Source: Thiohalobacter sp. (lineage in GTDB: Bacteria; Pseudomonadota; Gammaproteobacteria; Thiohalobacterales; Thiohalobacteraceae). Taken from it: a stretch of 64,000 nt of DNA. The notes under the pieces are model-generated. The model searched no databases. It had not been told where the DNA came from and was given only the letters and a program-made list of their open reading frames with translations. Numbering within the stretch: the first letter of the stretch is position 1; each line of letters begins with the position of its first letter. This document shows, one piece after another, positions 1-8,153 of this stretch. The position numbers were made by a program, and so were the translations under genes. The stretch lies in assembly GCF_027000115.1 (NCBI RefSeq), contig NZ_JALTON010000013.1, positions 1 through 64,000 on the forward strand, read 5' to 3'.

Positions 1-136
1 AGTCCAGCGTGCCCTTGGTCGCAATGATCGACATCGCCGGAATCTGCGACTCCTCGATCGCCTCCAGCTTCGAAGGCAGCAGTTCGTCCAGCTTCTGGTT
101 CAGCCACTGGTCCATCTGTTCGTTCGGTTCGCTCAT
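1..136 (-). CDS. dsrE2: DsrE2-like sulfur-trafficking protein, 5' part only
   Basis: Only the first 45 codons are inside the window; the gene runs off the left edge. The start reads MSEPNEQMDQWLNQKLDELL and continues to a MSIIATKGTLD segment, which resembles the entry into the first beta strand of the DsrE/DsrF/DsrH-like DsrE2 family. In sulfur oxidisers DsrE2 usually lies with TusA and rhodanese genes and passes persulfide sulfur in the cytoplasm. It is the second gene of a leftward unit, 48 bp after the unknown gene ending at 185, with GGAG-type purines before the ATG. Family assignment rests on a short stretch, so it is likely rather than certain. Confidence 0.65.
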   Translation of the reverse strand, partial: MSEPNEQMDQWLNQKLDELLPSKLEAIEESQIPAMSIIATKGTLD

Positions 137-184
137 GGCAGGCTCCTCATGTGTCAGGTTCAGCGGGAGATCGGATCGGGGGGC

Positions 185-625
185 TCAGTAGCCGAACTCG
201 CCCACCCAGGCTCCGGAACGGAAATCGAGTTTCAGCCAGCGCGGCACCAGCGCCGCGCCGCGCACCGCCGGCAGGTCGGTCAGCGGCGGGGCGTCGCCGG
301 CATCCGCTACGCTGCAGTGCTCGGTGACCACTGGCCGGAAGGAGAGTGACAGGTGCTCGCTCAGCAACAGGGGCTCGAACTGGCGTCCGGCCGCTACAGG
401 CCGCCCGCCCGGATGAAAGCGCACCTGCTTTCGCACCAGACAACTGAAGTAGAGTTCCATTTCCACCTCCAGTGGCGTCTCCAGCCGCTCCATGGCGCGC
501 CAGGCGGCGCGCGTGACGTGCAGGCGCAGCGGGCGCCCCAGGTATCGCACCCAGGACTCGCCGGGGCCGGAAAGCCAGCCGGATTCTGGGTGGGCGGGCG
601 CGTGTTCCGTGGCAGTGGCGGTCAT
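185..625 (-). CDS. Hypothetical protein upstream of dsrE2
   Basis: I do not recognise this 146-residue protein. It has no signal peptide or membrane segment and is rich in Arg, Leu, Val and aromatic residues, suggesting a compact beta-rich fold. I chose the ATG at 625 (MTATATEH) over an in-frame ATG at 697 because a GGAG lies about 11 bases before it, and because the predicted promoter and operator lie between the two codons. It is first in the leftward unit with dsrE2, so a role in sulfur handling or its control is inferred from context only. Confidence 0.7.
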   Translation of the reverse strand: MTATATEHAPAHPESGWLSGPGESWVRYLGRPLRLHVTRAAWRAMERLETPLEVEMELYFSCLVRKQVRFHPGGRPVAAGRQFEPLLLSEHLSLSFRPVVTEHCSVADAGDAPPLTDLPAVRGAALVPRWLKLDFRSGAWVGEFGY

Positions 626-665
626 GACATCCAGGGCTCCGGGCAAGTGGCAGCAGGGGATGAAA

Positions 666-683
666 ACATACTGGTTGGTATGT
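666..683. promoter_or_regulatory. Perfect inverted repeat, probable TetR-family operator
   Basis: ACATAC and GTATGT form perfect 6-bp arms around a 6-bp centre (TGGTTG). The size and symmetry suit a TetR dimer. The repeat covers the expected transcription start of the leftward promoter at 685-714 and lies in the gap shared with the divergent TetR gene at 873. The operator role is inferred. Confidence 0.6.
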
Positions 684-684
684 A

Positions 685-714
685 AACTTAGCGGCAATCC
701 CCCTGCAAAGTCAA
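685..714 (-). promoter_or_regulatory. Predicted sigma-70 promoter of the dsrE2 unit
   Basis: On the minus strand TTGACT (714-709) is followed after 18 bases by TAAGTT (690-685). Transcription would start near 678, inside the inverted repeat at 666-683, about 50 bases before the ATG at 625. The flanking DNA (710-750) is unusually AT-rich for this genome. Confidence 0.5.
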
Positions 715-872
715 GTATATTAGTAAATATTCATATGTTACTGTTTTAGTGCTGATTTCCGGCGGAAGCCATTCGCGGCTGCCCGAATGGTCCCCTGAAC
801 GGCCTCGGGTTTCCGGCGTATCATGGTCGGCAAATCCCCGCAGTTGCAGTCGCACAAGGAACCCAGTCAGCC

Positions 873-1523
873 ATGAATGAGCCGCTGTTCGCACCCTTGC
901 ATCCACCGGGCCGCCCGCGCGGTGAACGCAAGCCCGATCTGACCCGGCGCGCCATCCTGGAGGCGGCGTTCAACGAAATCTATCGCAACGGATTCCAGGG
1001 CACCCGTCTCGACAACATCCTGCGTGCCACCGATCTCACCAAGGGCGCCCTCTATCACCACTTCCCCAACAAGCGGGCGCTGGGATACGCCGTGGTCGAG
1101 GAGGTCATCCATGGGTTCATCGAGTCGCTGTGGCTGGCGCCCCTGCGCAGCGCCGAGGATCCGCTGGCGAAACTCGTCGATACCATCCAGCACGTCTGCG
1201 ACCTGGTCGGGGAACAGCTCATCACCCTCGGCTGCCCGCTGAACAATCTGGCACAGGAAATGTCGCCGCTGGACGAGGGTTTCCGCGAACGCATCGACCG
1301 GGTCTATCGGGCCTGGCACGATGGTATCGTCGCGGCTCTGGAAGCGGCGCGGCGTCAGGGTCGCCTGCGTGAGGATGTGGATACCGACCAGGCGGCCACC
1401 TTCATTCTCGCATCGCTGTCAGGCTGTGTCGGCATGGCCAAGAACGCCCAGAGCGGCCTGCAGCTCAAGCGCTGCAATCAGGGATTGATCGATTATATCC
1501 AGACGCTGCGCAAACAGGACTGA
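873..1523 (+). CDS. TetR/AcrR-family transcriptional regulator
   Basis: A 216-residue protein with the usual TetR layout. The N-terminal helix-turn-helix spans about residues 25-70, with TRRAILEAAF and the LTKGALYHHFPNKRAL recognition-helix region typical of the family. The C-terminal ligand/dimer domain contains a QLITLGCPLNNLAQE segment, as in several TetR subgroups. It lies 13 bp before the MMPL transporter gene on the same strand, so the two are probably co-transcribed, and is divergent from the dsrE2 unit, whose promoter carries a matching palindrome. Probably a repressor of one or both units; the ligand is unknown. Confidence 0.93.
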   Translation: MNEPLFAPLHPPGRPRGERKPDLTRRAILEAAFNEIYRNGFQGTRLDNILRATDLTKGALYHHFPNKRALGYAVVEEVIHGFIESLWLAPLRSAEDPLAKLVDTIQHVCDLVGEQLITLGCPLNNLAQEMSPLDEGFRERIDRVYRAWHDGIVAALEAARRQGRLREDVDTDQAATFILASLSGCVGMAKNAQSGLQLKRCNQGLIDYIQTLRKQD

Positions 1524-1536
1524 CAAGGAACCTTAG

Positions 1537-3828
1537 ATGAATCTTCGTTTCGCGGAAGGGATCGTCCGCTGGCGCATCATGGTGCTGCTGCTGTTCACCG
1601 GCCTGGCGCTGGCCATCGCCACCGGTGCCGTCCGGCTCCACTTCACCACCGACTACCGGGTGTTCTTCAGCGAGGACAACCCCCAGCTCCAGGCCTTCGA
1701 GGCCATTCAGAACACCTACACCAAGAACGACAACGTGCTGTTCGTGATAGCGCCGCATGGTGGCGAGGTGTTCACGCGCGACACGCTGGCGGCCGTCGAG
1801 TGGCTTACCGAGCAGTCCTGGCAGATCCCTTATTCGATCCGGGTGGATTCGGTCACCAACTTCCAGAACACCTACGCCGAGGGCGAGGATGAACTGGTGG
1901 TGGAAGACCTGGTTGATGGCGCAGAGCACCTCACGGATGAGGATCTGGCGCGGGTACGCGCGATCGCGCTCTCGGAACCGCTGCTGGTCAATCGCCTGAT
2001 TTCGCCGAGCGCCCATGCCACCGGCGTCAATGTCACCATCCAGCTGCCGGGTGTCGACCAGGAGGCCGAAGTACCCGAGGTGGTGGCCCATGCGCGCATG
2101 TTGCGGGAGCGGCTTCTGGAGCGGTACCCGGACCTGCGGGTCGAGCTGACCGGCATGATCCTGATGAACAATGCCTTCTCGGAAGAGACGCGCAACGACA
2201 TGCAGACCCTGGTGCCGATCATGTTCGGGGTCATCTTCGTCACCCTGATGCTGCTGTTGCGCTCGCTTACCGCCACCCTTGCCACCTTCGTGGTCATCGT
2301 GCTGTCCATCATTACGGCCATGGGCCTTACCGGCTGGCTGGGCATTGCATTGACGCCGCCCTCGGCCACTGCGCCCACCATCATCACCACCCTGGCGGTG
2401 GCCAATGGTGTGCATGTGCTGGTGAATTTCCTGCACCAGATGCGCAAGGGTGTTGACAAGCGGGCCGCCATGGTCGAGAGCCTGCGCATCAACCTTCAGC
2501 CGATCTTCCTCACCACCCTGACCACTGCGATCGGCTTTCTCAGCATGAACTTTTCTGACGCTCCCCCCTTCCGGGACCTGGGCAACATCGTCGCCATGGG
2601 GGTACTTGCGGCCTTCGTGTATTCGGTCACGGTGCTGCCGGCGCTGATGCTGCTGTTGCCGGTGCGGGTGCGCATTCATCCCGAGGGCCATGTGCATTTC
2701 ATGGATCGTTTTGCGGAGTTCGTGGTGCGGCAACAGAAGCCCCTGCTGTGGGGCATGGGTATCGCCACCCTGATAATCATCTCCTTCATCCCGCGCAACG
2801 AGCTGAACGATGAATTCGTGAAATATTTTGACGAGACCATCGATTTCCGGCGCGCATCGGACTTTGCCACCGCCAACCTGACCGGAATCTACACCATCCA
2901 CTATTCACTGCCGGCCGGGGAAACGGGGGGTATCAGTCGCCCCGACTATCTGCGGAAACTGGATCGCTTCGCGCAATGGCTGCGCGGCCAGCCGGAGGTG
3001 ATCCACGTCAATACCTTTTCCGACATCATGAAGCGGCTGAATCGCAACTTGCATGGGGACGATCCGGCCTGGTACCGGTTGCCGGACGACCGGGAACTCG
3101 CCGCGCAATACCTGTTGCTGTACGAGATGTCGCTGCCCTACGGGCTGGACCTGAACAATCAGGTGAACATCGACAAGTCGGCGACCCAGCTCACGGTGAC
3201 CCTGCAGAATCTGTCCACCAACCAGCTTCTGGGACTGGAACAGCGGGTGCAGGATTGGTTTGCGCGCGAGGCCCCCGATCTGCGCACTGACGGCGCCAGT
3301 CCCGCGATCATGTTTGCGCACATCGGCCGCCGCAACATTCACAGCATGCTGCTGGGCACAACCTTTGCGCTGGTGCTCATATCAGGCATCCTGATTCTGG
3401 CCCTGCGTTCGCTCAAGATCGGCCTGGTCAGCCTGATTCCCAACCTGGTTCCGGCAGCGCTGGCGTTTGGTCTGTGGGGGCTGTTCGTGGGCAGGGTAGG
3501 GCTGGCGCTGTCGGTGGTCACCGGCATGACGCTGGGCATCGTGGTCGACGATACGGTGCACTTCCTGAGCAAGTATCTTCGCGCGCGTCGGGAGCAGGGC
3601 ATCGACGCCGTCGACGCCGTGCGCTATGCCTTCCATACGGTCGGCATGGCCCTGTGGGTGACTTCCTTCGTTCTGGCGGCCGGCTTCTTCGTGCTTTCGC
3701 GGTCGTCCTTCGAGCTCAACTCGGGCATGGGCCTGCTGACCTCGCTGACCATCCTGCTCGCACTGGCAGCCGACTTCCTGCTGCTGCCGACGCTGCTGAT
3801 GCGGGTTGACCGCGCGCGCCATAGCTGA
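1537..3828 (+). CDS. MMPL/RND-family exporter
   Basis: A 763-residue inner-membrane protein with the duplicated RND layout: one N-terminal membrane segment (about 13-33), a large periplasmic loop, a membrane bundle (about 225-375), a second loop and a second bundle (about 610-755). The second half carries GIVVDDTVHF, with the paired acidic residues typical of MMPL proton-coupled transporters. No membrane-fusion or outer-membrane partner is adjacent. AAGGAA precedes the ATG, and tetR ends 13 bp upstream. Family members export lipids, hydrophobic compounds or drugs; the substrate here cannot be read from sequence. Confidence 0.92.
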   Translation: MNLRFAEGIVRWRIMVLLLFTGLALAIATGAVRLHFTTDYRVFFSEDNPQLQAFEAIQNTYTKNDNVLFVIAPHGGEVFTRDTLAAVEWLTEQSWQIPYSIRVDSVTNFQNTYAEGEDELVVEDLVDGAEHLTDEDLARVRAIALSEPLLVNRLISPSAHATGVNVTIQLPGVDQEAEVPEVVAHARMLRERLLERYPDLRVELTGMILMNNAFSEETRNDMQTLVPIMFGVIFVTLMLLLRSLTATLATFVVIVLSIITAMGLTGWLGIALTPPSATAPTIITTLAVANGVHVLVNFLHQMRKGVDKRAAMVESLRINLQPIFLTTLTTAIGFLSMNFSDAPPFRDLGNIVAMGVLAAFVYSVTVLPALMLLLPVRVRIHPEGHVHFMDRFAEFVVRQQKPLLWGMGIATLIIISFIPRNELNDEFVKYFDETIDFRRASDFATANLTGIYTIHYSLPAGETGGISRPDYLRKLDRFAQWLRGQPEVIHVNTFSDIMKRLNRNLHGDDPAWYRLPDDRELAAQYLLLYEMSLPYGLDLNNQVNIDKSATQLTVTLQNLSTNQLLGLEQRVQDWFAREAPDLRTDGASPAIMFAHIGRRNIHSMLLGTTFALVLISGILILALRSLKIGLVSLIPNLVPAALAFGLWGLFVGRVGLALSVVTGMTLGIVVDDTVHFLSKYLRARREQGIDAVDAVRYAFHTVGMALWVTSFVLAAGFFVLSRSSFELNSGMGLLTSLTILLALAADFLLLPTLLMRVDRARHS

Positions 3829-3837
3829 ACCTTCGTA

Positions 3838-4359
3838 TCAGCGGATCTCCTCGATGGATTTGTGACGCGTCATCACCTGCGGCGTAATCAGGGCAAAACC
3901 CTGCAACTGCCAGTGTGCCAGCTCGGTGATGGCCGAGGGCACCATGATGACGAAGTCCTGGAAGTCGTCACGGCTATAGCCGTAGTCCTCGGCCGCAAGG
4001 CCGCACACCCGGAACTCGACCCCCAGCTGGGCGTAGTAGCGCATGCGCTCCACCGCGTCCTTGTAGCGGGCCTCGTTTTTCCTGGCCACGGTGACGATCT
4101 CGGTGCCATGGATCACCACCTTCAGGTCCAGAAACTCGGGCGCCTGGTCATAGGGCGACTCTGTGAGCGGATTCATCAGGGAACGGATCCAGAACAGCGC
4201 GGCATTGATCTTCTCGGGGTCGTCGAGATAGAAGTCGAATACCACCTTCTGGGCGCCATAGGGTGTCTGCTCGAAACGGGCCTCGGCCTGCGCCGTGCCG
4301 GGCATGCCGAGGACTGCCAGTAATGCAGACAATGTCAGTCCTGTCATCCAGTGTGTCAT
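3838..4359 (-). CDS. Secreted DsrE-family protein
   Basis: A 173-residue protein with a Sec signal peptide (MTHWMTGLTLSALLAVLG, cleavage likely after AQA near residue 25), followed by a DsrE-like alpha/beta domain: VVFDFYLDDPEKINAALFWI, then LKVVIHGTEI, a YAQLGVEFRVCGLAAEDYG segment holding the single mature-domain Cys, and FVIMVPSAITELAHWQLQGF. Periplasmic DsrE proteins of this type are common near sulfur-oxidation genes and are thought to bind or relay sulfur; the exact role is unproved. I chose the ATG at 4359 over one at 4398 because it gives a clean signal peptide. Convergent with the MMPL gene (9-bp gap) and divergent from sqr. Confidence 0.85.
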   Translation of the reverse strand: MTHWMTGLTLSALLAVLGMPGTAQAEARFEQTPYGAQKVVFDFYLDDPEKINAALFWIRSLMNPLTESPYDQAPEFLDLKVVIHGTEIVTVARKNEARYKDAVERMRYYAQLGVEFRVCGLAAEDYGYSRDDFQDFVIMVPSAITELAHWQLQGFALITPQVMTRHKSIEEIR

Positions 4360-4526
4360 GTCTCTGCCCTTCTCCCCGTGTCTCCGAAACAACTCCACAC
4401 CCCAAGTCTAGACCTCTTGCCACTTTCTTGCCTCCCAGAAATTGTCTTTTCCATTCCGTTGGTTACCGGACCGGATATGGCCGGAGAGCGCGCTCGGCCG
4501 CATTTCCACACTCTTTGAGCGGGTCA

Positions 4527-4542
4527 TGGCATGCATCCTGCT
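4527..4542 (+). promoter_or_regulatory. Predicted sigma-54 promoter of sqr
   Basis: TGGCATGCATCCTGCT matches the -24/-12 consensus TGGCACG-N4-TTGCW at 10 of 12 defined positions, including the invariant GG and GC at correct spacing. It ends 49 bases before the sqr ATG. The gene after sqr encodes a sigma-54 activator. A 10-bp palindrome, GAGCGCGCTC at 4486-4495, lies upstream and could be part of an activator site. Confidence 0.6.
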
Positions 4543-4591
4543 CTGACAGGTGCGGACTGCCGCCGGCAGCAACGACAGGAGGAGCAAGACC

Positions 4592-5866
4592 ATGGCACAT
4601 GTCGTCATCATCGGGGCCAGTACCGGCGGCATGCCGGCGGCGTACGAAATTCACGAGGCCCTGGGCCCCGAGCACCGCATCACCGTTCTCAATCGCAGCG
4701 ACACCTTCAGCTTCGTACCCTCCAACCCCTGGGTAGCAGTGGGCTGGCGCACGCGCGAGGAAACCTGTTTTCCGATCGAGCCCTACCTGAAGAAGAAGGG
4801 CATCGACTTCATTCCGACGGCCGTCAAGGCCATCGAGCCGGACGACAATCGGGTGGTGCTCGACGATGGCCGGATCATCGACTACGACTATCTGGTCATT
4901 GCCACCGGCCCGCAGCTCGCCTTCGACGAGGTCGAGGGCCTGGGACCTGTCAACGGTCACACCCAGTCGGTCTGCACCATCGACCATGCCGAGCAGGCCT
5001 ATGGTGCCTGGCGGGGGTTTGTCGAGAATCCCGGCCCGATCGTGGTCGGCGCCGTACAGGGCGCGTCCTGCTTCGGACCGGCCTATGAATTCGCCTTCAT
5101 CATGGACACCGACCTGCGTCGGCGGAAGATCCGCAGTCAGGCCCCCATGACCTTCGTGACCTCGGAGCCCTACATCGGTCACCTTGGCCTGGGCGGGGTC
5201 GGCGACTCGAAGGGCATGCTGGAGTCGGAACTGCGCCAGCACGACATCAAGTGGATCACCAATGCCAGGGTCAGCCGGGTGGAAGCCGGCAGGATGTTCG
5301 TCACCGAACACAATGCCGAAGGCGAACCGGTCAAGGAACATGAACTGCCCTTTGCCTATTCGATGATGCTGCCTGCCTTCAAGGGAGTGGATGCGGTGGC
5401 TGCGGTCGGCGAGAACCTGGTCAATCCCCGCGGCTTCGTCAAGGTTGACGAATTCCAGCGCAATCCGCACTGGCACAACATCTACGGCGTCGGCGTCTGT
5501 ATCGCCATCCCGCCGGTGGAGGCGACCCCCGTACCCACCGGCACACCCAAAACGGGTTACATGATCGAATCCATGGTTACGGCCGTCGCTCGCAACATCC
5601 AGAATGCCATTCGGGGCTACGAGCCCGAACATCGGGCCACCTGGAATGCCATCTGCCTTGCCGACATGGGCGACACCGGCGTCGCCTTTGTGGCCATGCC
5701 GCAGATCCCGCCGCGCAACACGGCCTGGATGAAAAAGGGCAAGTGGGTACACCTGGCCAAGGTTGCTTTCGAAAAGTATTTCATTTCCAAAATGAAAAAG
5801 GGTTCCAGCGACCCCATCTACGAAAAATACCTGCTGAAGGCCATGGGTATCATGAAGCTCAAGTGA
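4592..5866 (+). CDS. sqr: Sulfide:quinone oxidoreductase
   Basis: A 424-residue FAD flavoprotein that oxidises sulfide to sulfane sulfur or polysulfide and passes electrons to the quinone pool at the inner membrane. The FAD-binding start is VVIIGASTGGMPAAYEI. Three cysteines fall at 128, 160 (VQGASCFGPAYEF) and 355 (TWNAICLADMG), the spacing I recall for the structurally characterised Acidithiobacillus ferrooxidans enzyme, which this protein resembles along its length (TPVPTGTPKTGYMIES). C160 and C355 would form the catalytic pair. The C-terminal VHLAKVAFEKYFISKMKK helix is amphipathic and suits membrane attachment. The ATG at 4592 has an AGGAGGAG site; a sigma-54 promoter match lies upstream. 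Confidence 0.96.
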   Translation: MAHVVIIGASTGGMPAAYEIHEALGPEHRITVLNRSDTFSFVPSNPWVAVGWRTREETCFPIEPYLKKKGIDFIPTAVKAIEPDDNRVVLDDGRIIDYDYLVIATGPQLAFDEVEGLGPVNGHTQSVCTIDHAEQAYGAWRGFVENPGPIVVGAVQGASCFGPAYEFAFIMDTDLRRRKIRSQAPMTFVTSEPYIGHLGLGGVGDSKGMLESELRQHDIKWITNARVSRVEAGRMFVTEHNAEGEPVKEHELPFAYSMMLPAFKGVDAVAAVGENLVNPRGFVKVDEFQRNPHWHNIYGVGVCIAIPPVEATPVPTGTPKTGYMIESMVTAVARNIQNAIRGYEPEHRATWNAICLADMGDTGVAFVAMPQIPPRNTAWMKKGKWVHLAKVAFEKYFISKMKKGSSDPIYEKYLLKAMGIMKLK

Positions 5867-5932
5867 AGAAAGCCGGTCGCCCTTCCTCTATACTGGTTCC
5901 AGATTGGGCAGGCAGGCATCGCGGAGGTTGAC

Positions 5933-7279
5933 GTGACGGACGATACCAAGCCGAGTTGCGAGCAGATCATCGACATCCTGCCCGATCCCTTCGTGGTAAT
6001 CGGCCGGGACTACCGCATCGTGGCCTGCAACAAGGCCTACCGCGAGCAGTACGGCGTTGCGGATGACGGGATCGTCGGTCGGCGTTGTCACGAGGTATCG
6101 CATCACTCGGATGTGCCCTGCAGTCAGAACGGCGAACACTGCCCGCTCGATGAAATCATTCACCACAAGCGGCCGACCCAGGTCATGCATGTCCACTTCG
6201 ATGCCGAGGGCCACGAGGAATATGTCCAGCTTCACGCCACCCCCCTGCTGGGGCCGGATGGCGAGGTACGCTACATCGGTGAAACCATTTTTCGCATCGC
6301 GTCTCCGGACGAGGACAGCGAGGCCCTGCTGATCGGCCGTTCACGGCCCCTGCTGCGCATGACCAGTCTCCTGCAGCGGGTGGCGCCGACCCAGACCACT
6401 GTCCTGCTGCTGGGCGAGAGCGGCGTCGGCAAGGAGCAGGTTGCCAATTACATCCATCATTACTCGACTCGAAGCCGGCATCCCTTTGTTGTCGTTGATT
6501 GCGGCGCACTGGGCGACAACCTGATCGAATCCGAGCTGTTCGGCTACGAGAAGGGTGCCTTCACCGGCGCTGCCCAGCGCAAGAAGGGGCTGTTCGAGGC
6601 TGCCAACGGCGGCACCCTGTTCATCGACGAAATTGGCGAATTGCCGCTGCCCCTTCAGACCAAGCTGTTGCGTGCGCTGGAGACGGGGCAGGTCCGGCGG
6701 CTCGGCGGCACCGACTATATCGATGTCGACGTGCGTATAGTCGCCGCCACCAACCGCGATCTCGCAGCCATGGTCGCTGAAGGGCGGTTCCGCCAGGATC
6801 TCTACTACCGGCTTTCGGCCTTCCCGGTGCGGGTGCCCTCGCTGCGCGAGCGCAAGGACGACATCCCGCGACTGGCCGAACATTTTCTTGCCCGGCTGGA
6901 AAACGCGGATCGGCATGTTCCGCTCTCTGCAGAAGTCATCGAGCGCCTGCTGGACTACGACTATCCCGGCAATGTTCGGGAACTGCGCAACATCGTGGAA
7001 CGGGCGGCCATTCTGGCCGCGGACGATATCATCCGGCCGGACCACCTCGTATTCGAGGAACGGCGCGCGCCACAGGCCGATGCCCACACGCTCAGCGAAG
7101 CCGGCAGCCCGGTGCGCCTGTTGTCCCGGCGCACCGGACGGCTGACCGATGAAGCCGTCATGCAGGCCCTGCGCGAAGCAGGCGGCCATCGCGCCCGGGC
7201 TGCGGAACGCCTGGGGGTCAGCGAGCGGACCCTGTACCGCTATATCAGGCGTCTGAAGGAAGTGCAGACCGAGTCCTGA
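5933..7279 (+). CDS. PAS-domain sigma-54-dependent activator
   Basis: A 448-residue enhancer-binding protein. The N-terminal PAS domain (about 10-125) holds Cys at 9, 32, 52, 63 and 70 and His at 53, 57, 58 and 69, arranged as C-H-x3-H-H-x4-C-x6-C-P, an unusual concentration that could bind metal or react with sulfide. The AAA+ domain (about 133-365) has Walker A GESGVGKE (161-168), the sigma-54 contact loop GAFTGA (208-213) and [14 protein letters not shown] as Walker B. A Fis-type helix-turn-helix closes the protein ([18 protein letters not shown]). It lacks a receiver domain, so sensing is likely direct. The GTG start at 5933 has GGAGG close upstream. Gene position 66 bp after sqr suggests it controls sulfide oxidation (inference). 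Confidence 0.94.
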   Translation: MTDDTKPSCEQIIDILPDPFVVIGRDYRIVACNKAYREQYGVADDGIVGRRCHEVSHHSDVPCSQNGEHCPLDEIIHHKRPTQVMHVHFDAEGHEEYVQLHATPLLGPDGEVRYIGETIFRIASPDEDSEALLIGRSRPLLRMTSLLQRVAPTQTTVLLLGESGVGKEQVANYIHHYSTRSRHPFVVVDCGALGDNLIESELFGYEKGAFTGAAQRKKGLFEAANGGTLFIDEIGELPLPLQTKLLRALETGQVRRLGGTDYIDVDVRIVAATNRDLAAMVAEGRFRQDLYYRLSAFPVRVPSLRERKDDIPRLAEHFLARLENADRHVPLSAEVIERLLDYDYPGNVRELRNIVERAAILAADDIIRPDHLVFEERRAPQADAHTLSEAGSPVRLLSRRTGRLTDEAVMQALREAGGHRARAAERLGVSERTLYRYIRRLKEVQTES

Positions 7280-7282
7280 CCA

Positions 7283-7301
7283 GGTGCCAGTTCCTCTGGC
7301 A
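7283..7301 (+). other. Hairpin after the sigma-54 activator gene
   Basis: GTGCCAG and CTGGCAC pair around TTCCT just after the stop codon. There is no T-run; it sits directly before the stronger terminator at 7306-7338. Confidence 0.4.
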
Positions 7302-7305
7302 CAAC

Positions 7306-7338
7306 AAGGGTGCCATATACGGGTTAGGCACCCTTTTT
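7306..7338 (+). terminator. Rho-independent terminator of the sqr/activator unit
   Basis: AAGGGTGCC and GGCACCCTT form a 9-bp stem with a 12-base loop, followed by TTTTT. It lies 27 bases after the activator stop codon. Confidence 0.8.
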
Positions 7339-7396
7339 CATGGGCTGGCGCTGACACAGACTGTCATTGACTGATGTCATGTCATGACATCAGGAC

Positions 7397-7420
7397 AAAA
7401 AAGGGCGGCCGAAGCCGCCC
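7397..7420 (-). terminator. Rho-independent terminator of the rhodanese unit
   Basis: On the minus strand GGGCGGC and GCCGCCC close a short TTCG-type loop and are followed by TTTTTT. It lies 24 bases after the rhodanese stop codon and faces the terminator at 7306-7338. Confidence 0.85.
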
Positions 7421-7443
7421 AAGAGGGTCGAGGGGGAGGAGGA

Positions 7444-8109
7444 TTACTTGGCGGCCTTGACCGTGGTCAGACCCAGGATTTCCCAGTCCTGCATGCCGCC
7501 CCGGTACCACTTGATCTTGTGGGCGGGATAGCCGTACTTGAGCAGGGCCTTGATGTTGTTCGGCGACTGTCCGCACCACATGCCGTTGCAGAACATCACC
7601 AGCGTTTTCGCGTTGCTGTAGTCCCACAGACCCTCCTGGGTGCGGGCACCGAAACGCTTTTCCAGAATATCCGCGATGGTGAAGGGGTCCGACCTGGCCG
7701 GGTTGAGCTGCGTCCAGGGGATATTCACCGAGCCCGGGATGGTCCCGCGCTCCACCCAGTCGGGTGTCCGCGAATCGATGACCAGGATGGAATCGTCTCC
7801 GGCTTCCTTCCGTGCAAGGTAATCGAGCATTTCCACCTCACCGATGGTCTCCACCCCCGGCGCCAGCCTGATGGGCTGAATGCAGAAGGGCGGGCACTTG
7901 CGGGAAGTCTTGGCAAATGCCGGATTTACCGTGTTTTTCTGATTCTGGTTACGCATGATGTCGATCTTTTTCCCATCATGGGTAACGGTAACCTTGGCCA
8001 GGTCCGGCGTGATCTTCACCTTGATGCCATCACCGGCCAGCAGGTTGCCGCTTGCTGCCAGGGCGATGGAAAGCACCAGGGTCCGGGTCGTCTTCATGAA
8101 CATGTTCAT
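7444..8109 (-). CDS. Periplasmic rhodanese-like protein
   Basis: A 221-residue secreted protein. The signal peptide is MFMKTTRTLVLSIALAASGN with cleavage near LLAG. A linker with a CPPFC pair follows (about residues 72-76). The rhodanese domain (about 88-215) shows the ILVIDSRTPDWVERGTIPGS segment and an active-site loop FCNGMWCGQSPNN in which the second Cys is the expected persulfide-carrying residue. It probably moves or detoxifies sulfane sulfur in the periplasm, fitting the nearby sqr and secreted DsrE genes. GAGGAG lies 9 bases before the ATG, and the tiny gene at 8154 ends 44 bp upstream. Confidence 0.92.
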   Translation of the reverse strand: MNMFMKTTRTLVLSIALAASGNLLAGDGIKVKITPDLAKVTVTHDGKKIDIMRNQNQKNTVNPAFAKTSRKCPPFCIQPIRLAPGVETIGEVEMLDYLARKEAGDDSILVIDSRTPDWVERGTIPGSVNIPWTQLNPARSDPFTIADILEKRFGARTQEGLWDYSNAKTLVMFCNGMWCGQSPNNIKALLKYGYPAHKIKWYRGGMQDWEILGLTTVKAAK

Positions 8110-8153
8110 GTCTCGTTGCTCCTCTCTGTCAGTGGATTACGAGGGGGCCGGGC

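Noticed and set aside
626-697. Start of the dsrE2-adjacent protein at the ATG at 697
   Set aside because: It would put the operator and -10 inside the coding region and has no ribosome site; the ATG at 625 has one.
1465-2901. A 478-codon frame on the minus strand opposite the MMPL gene
   Set aside because: His/Gln/Gly-rich antisense shadow; the plus-strand MMPL protein explains the coding signal.
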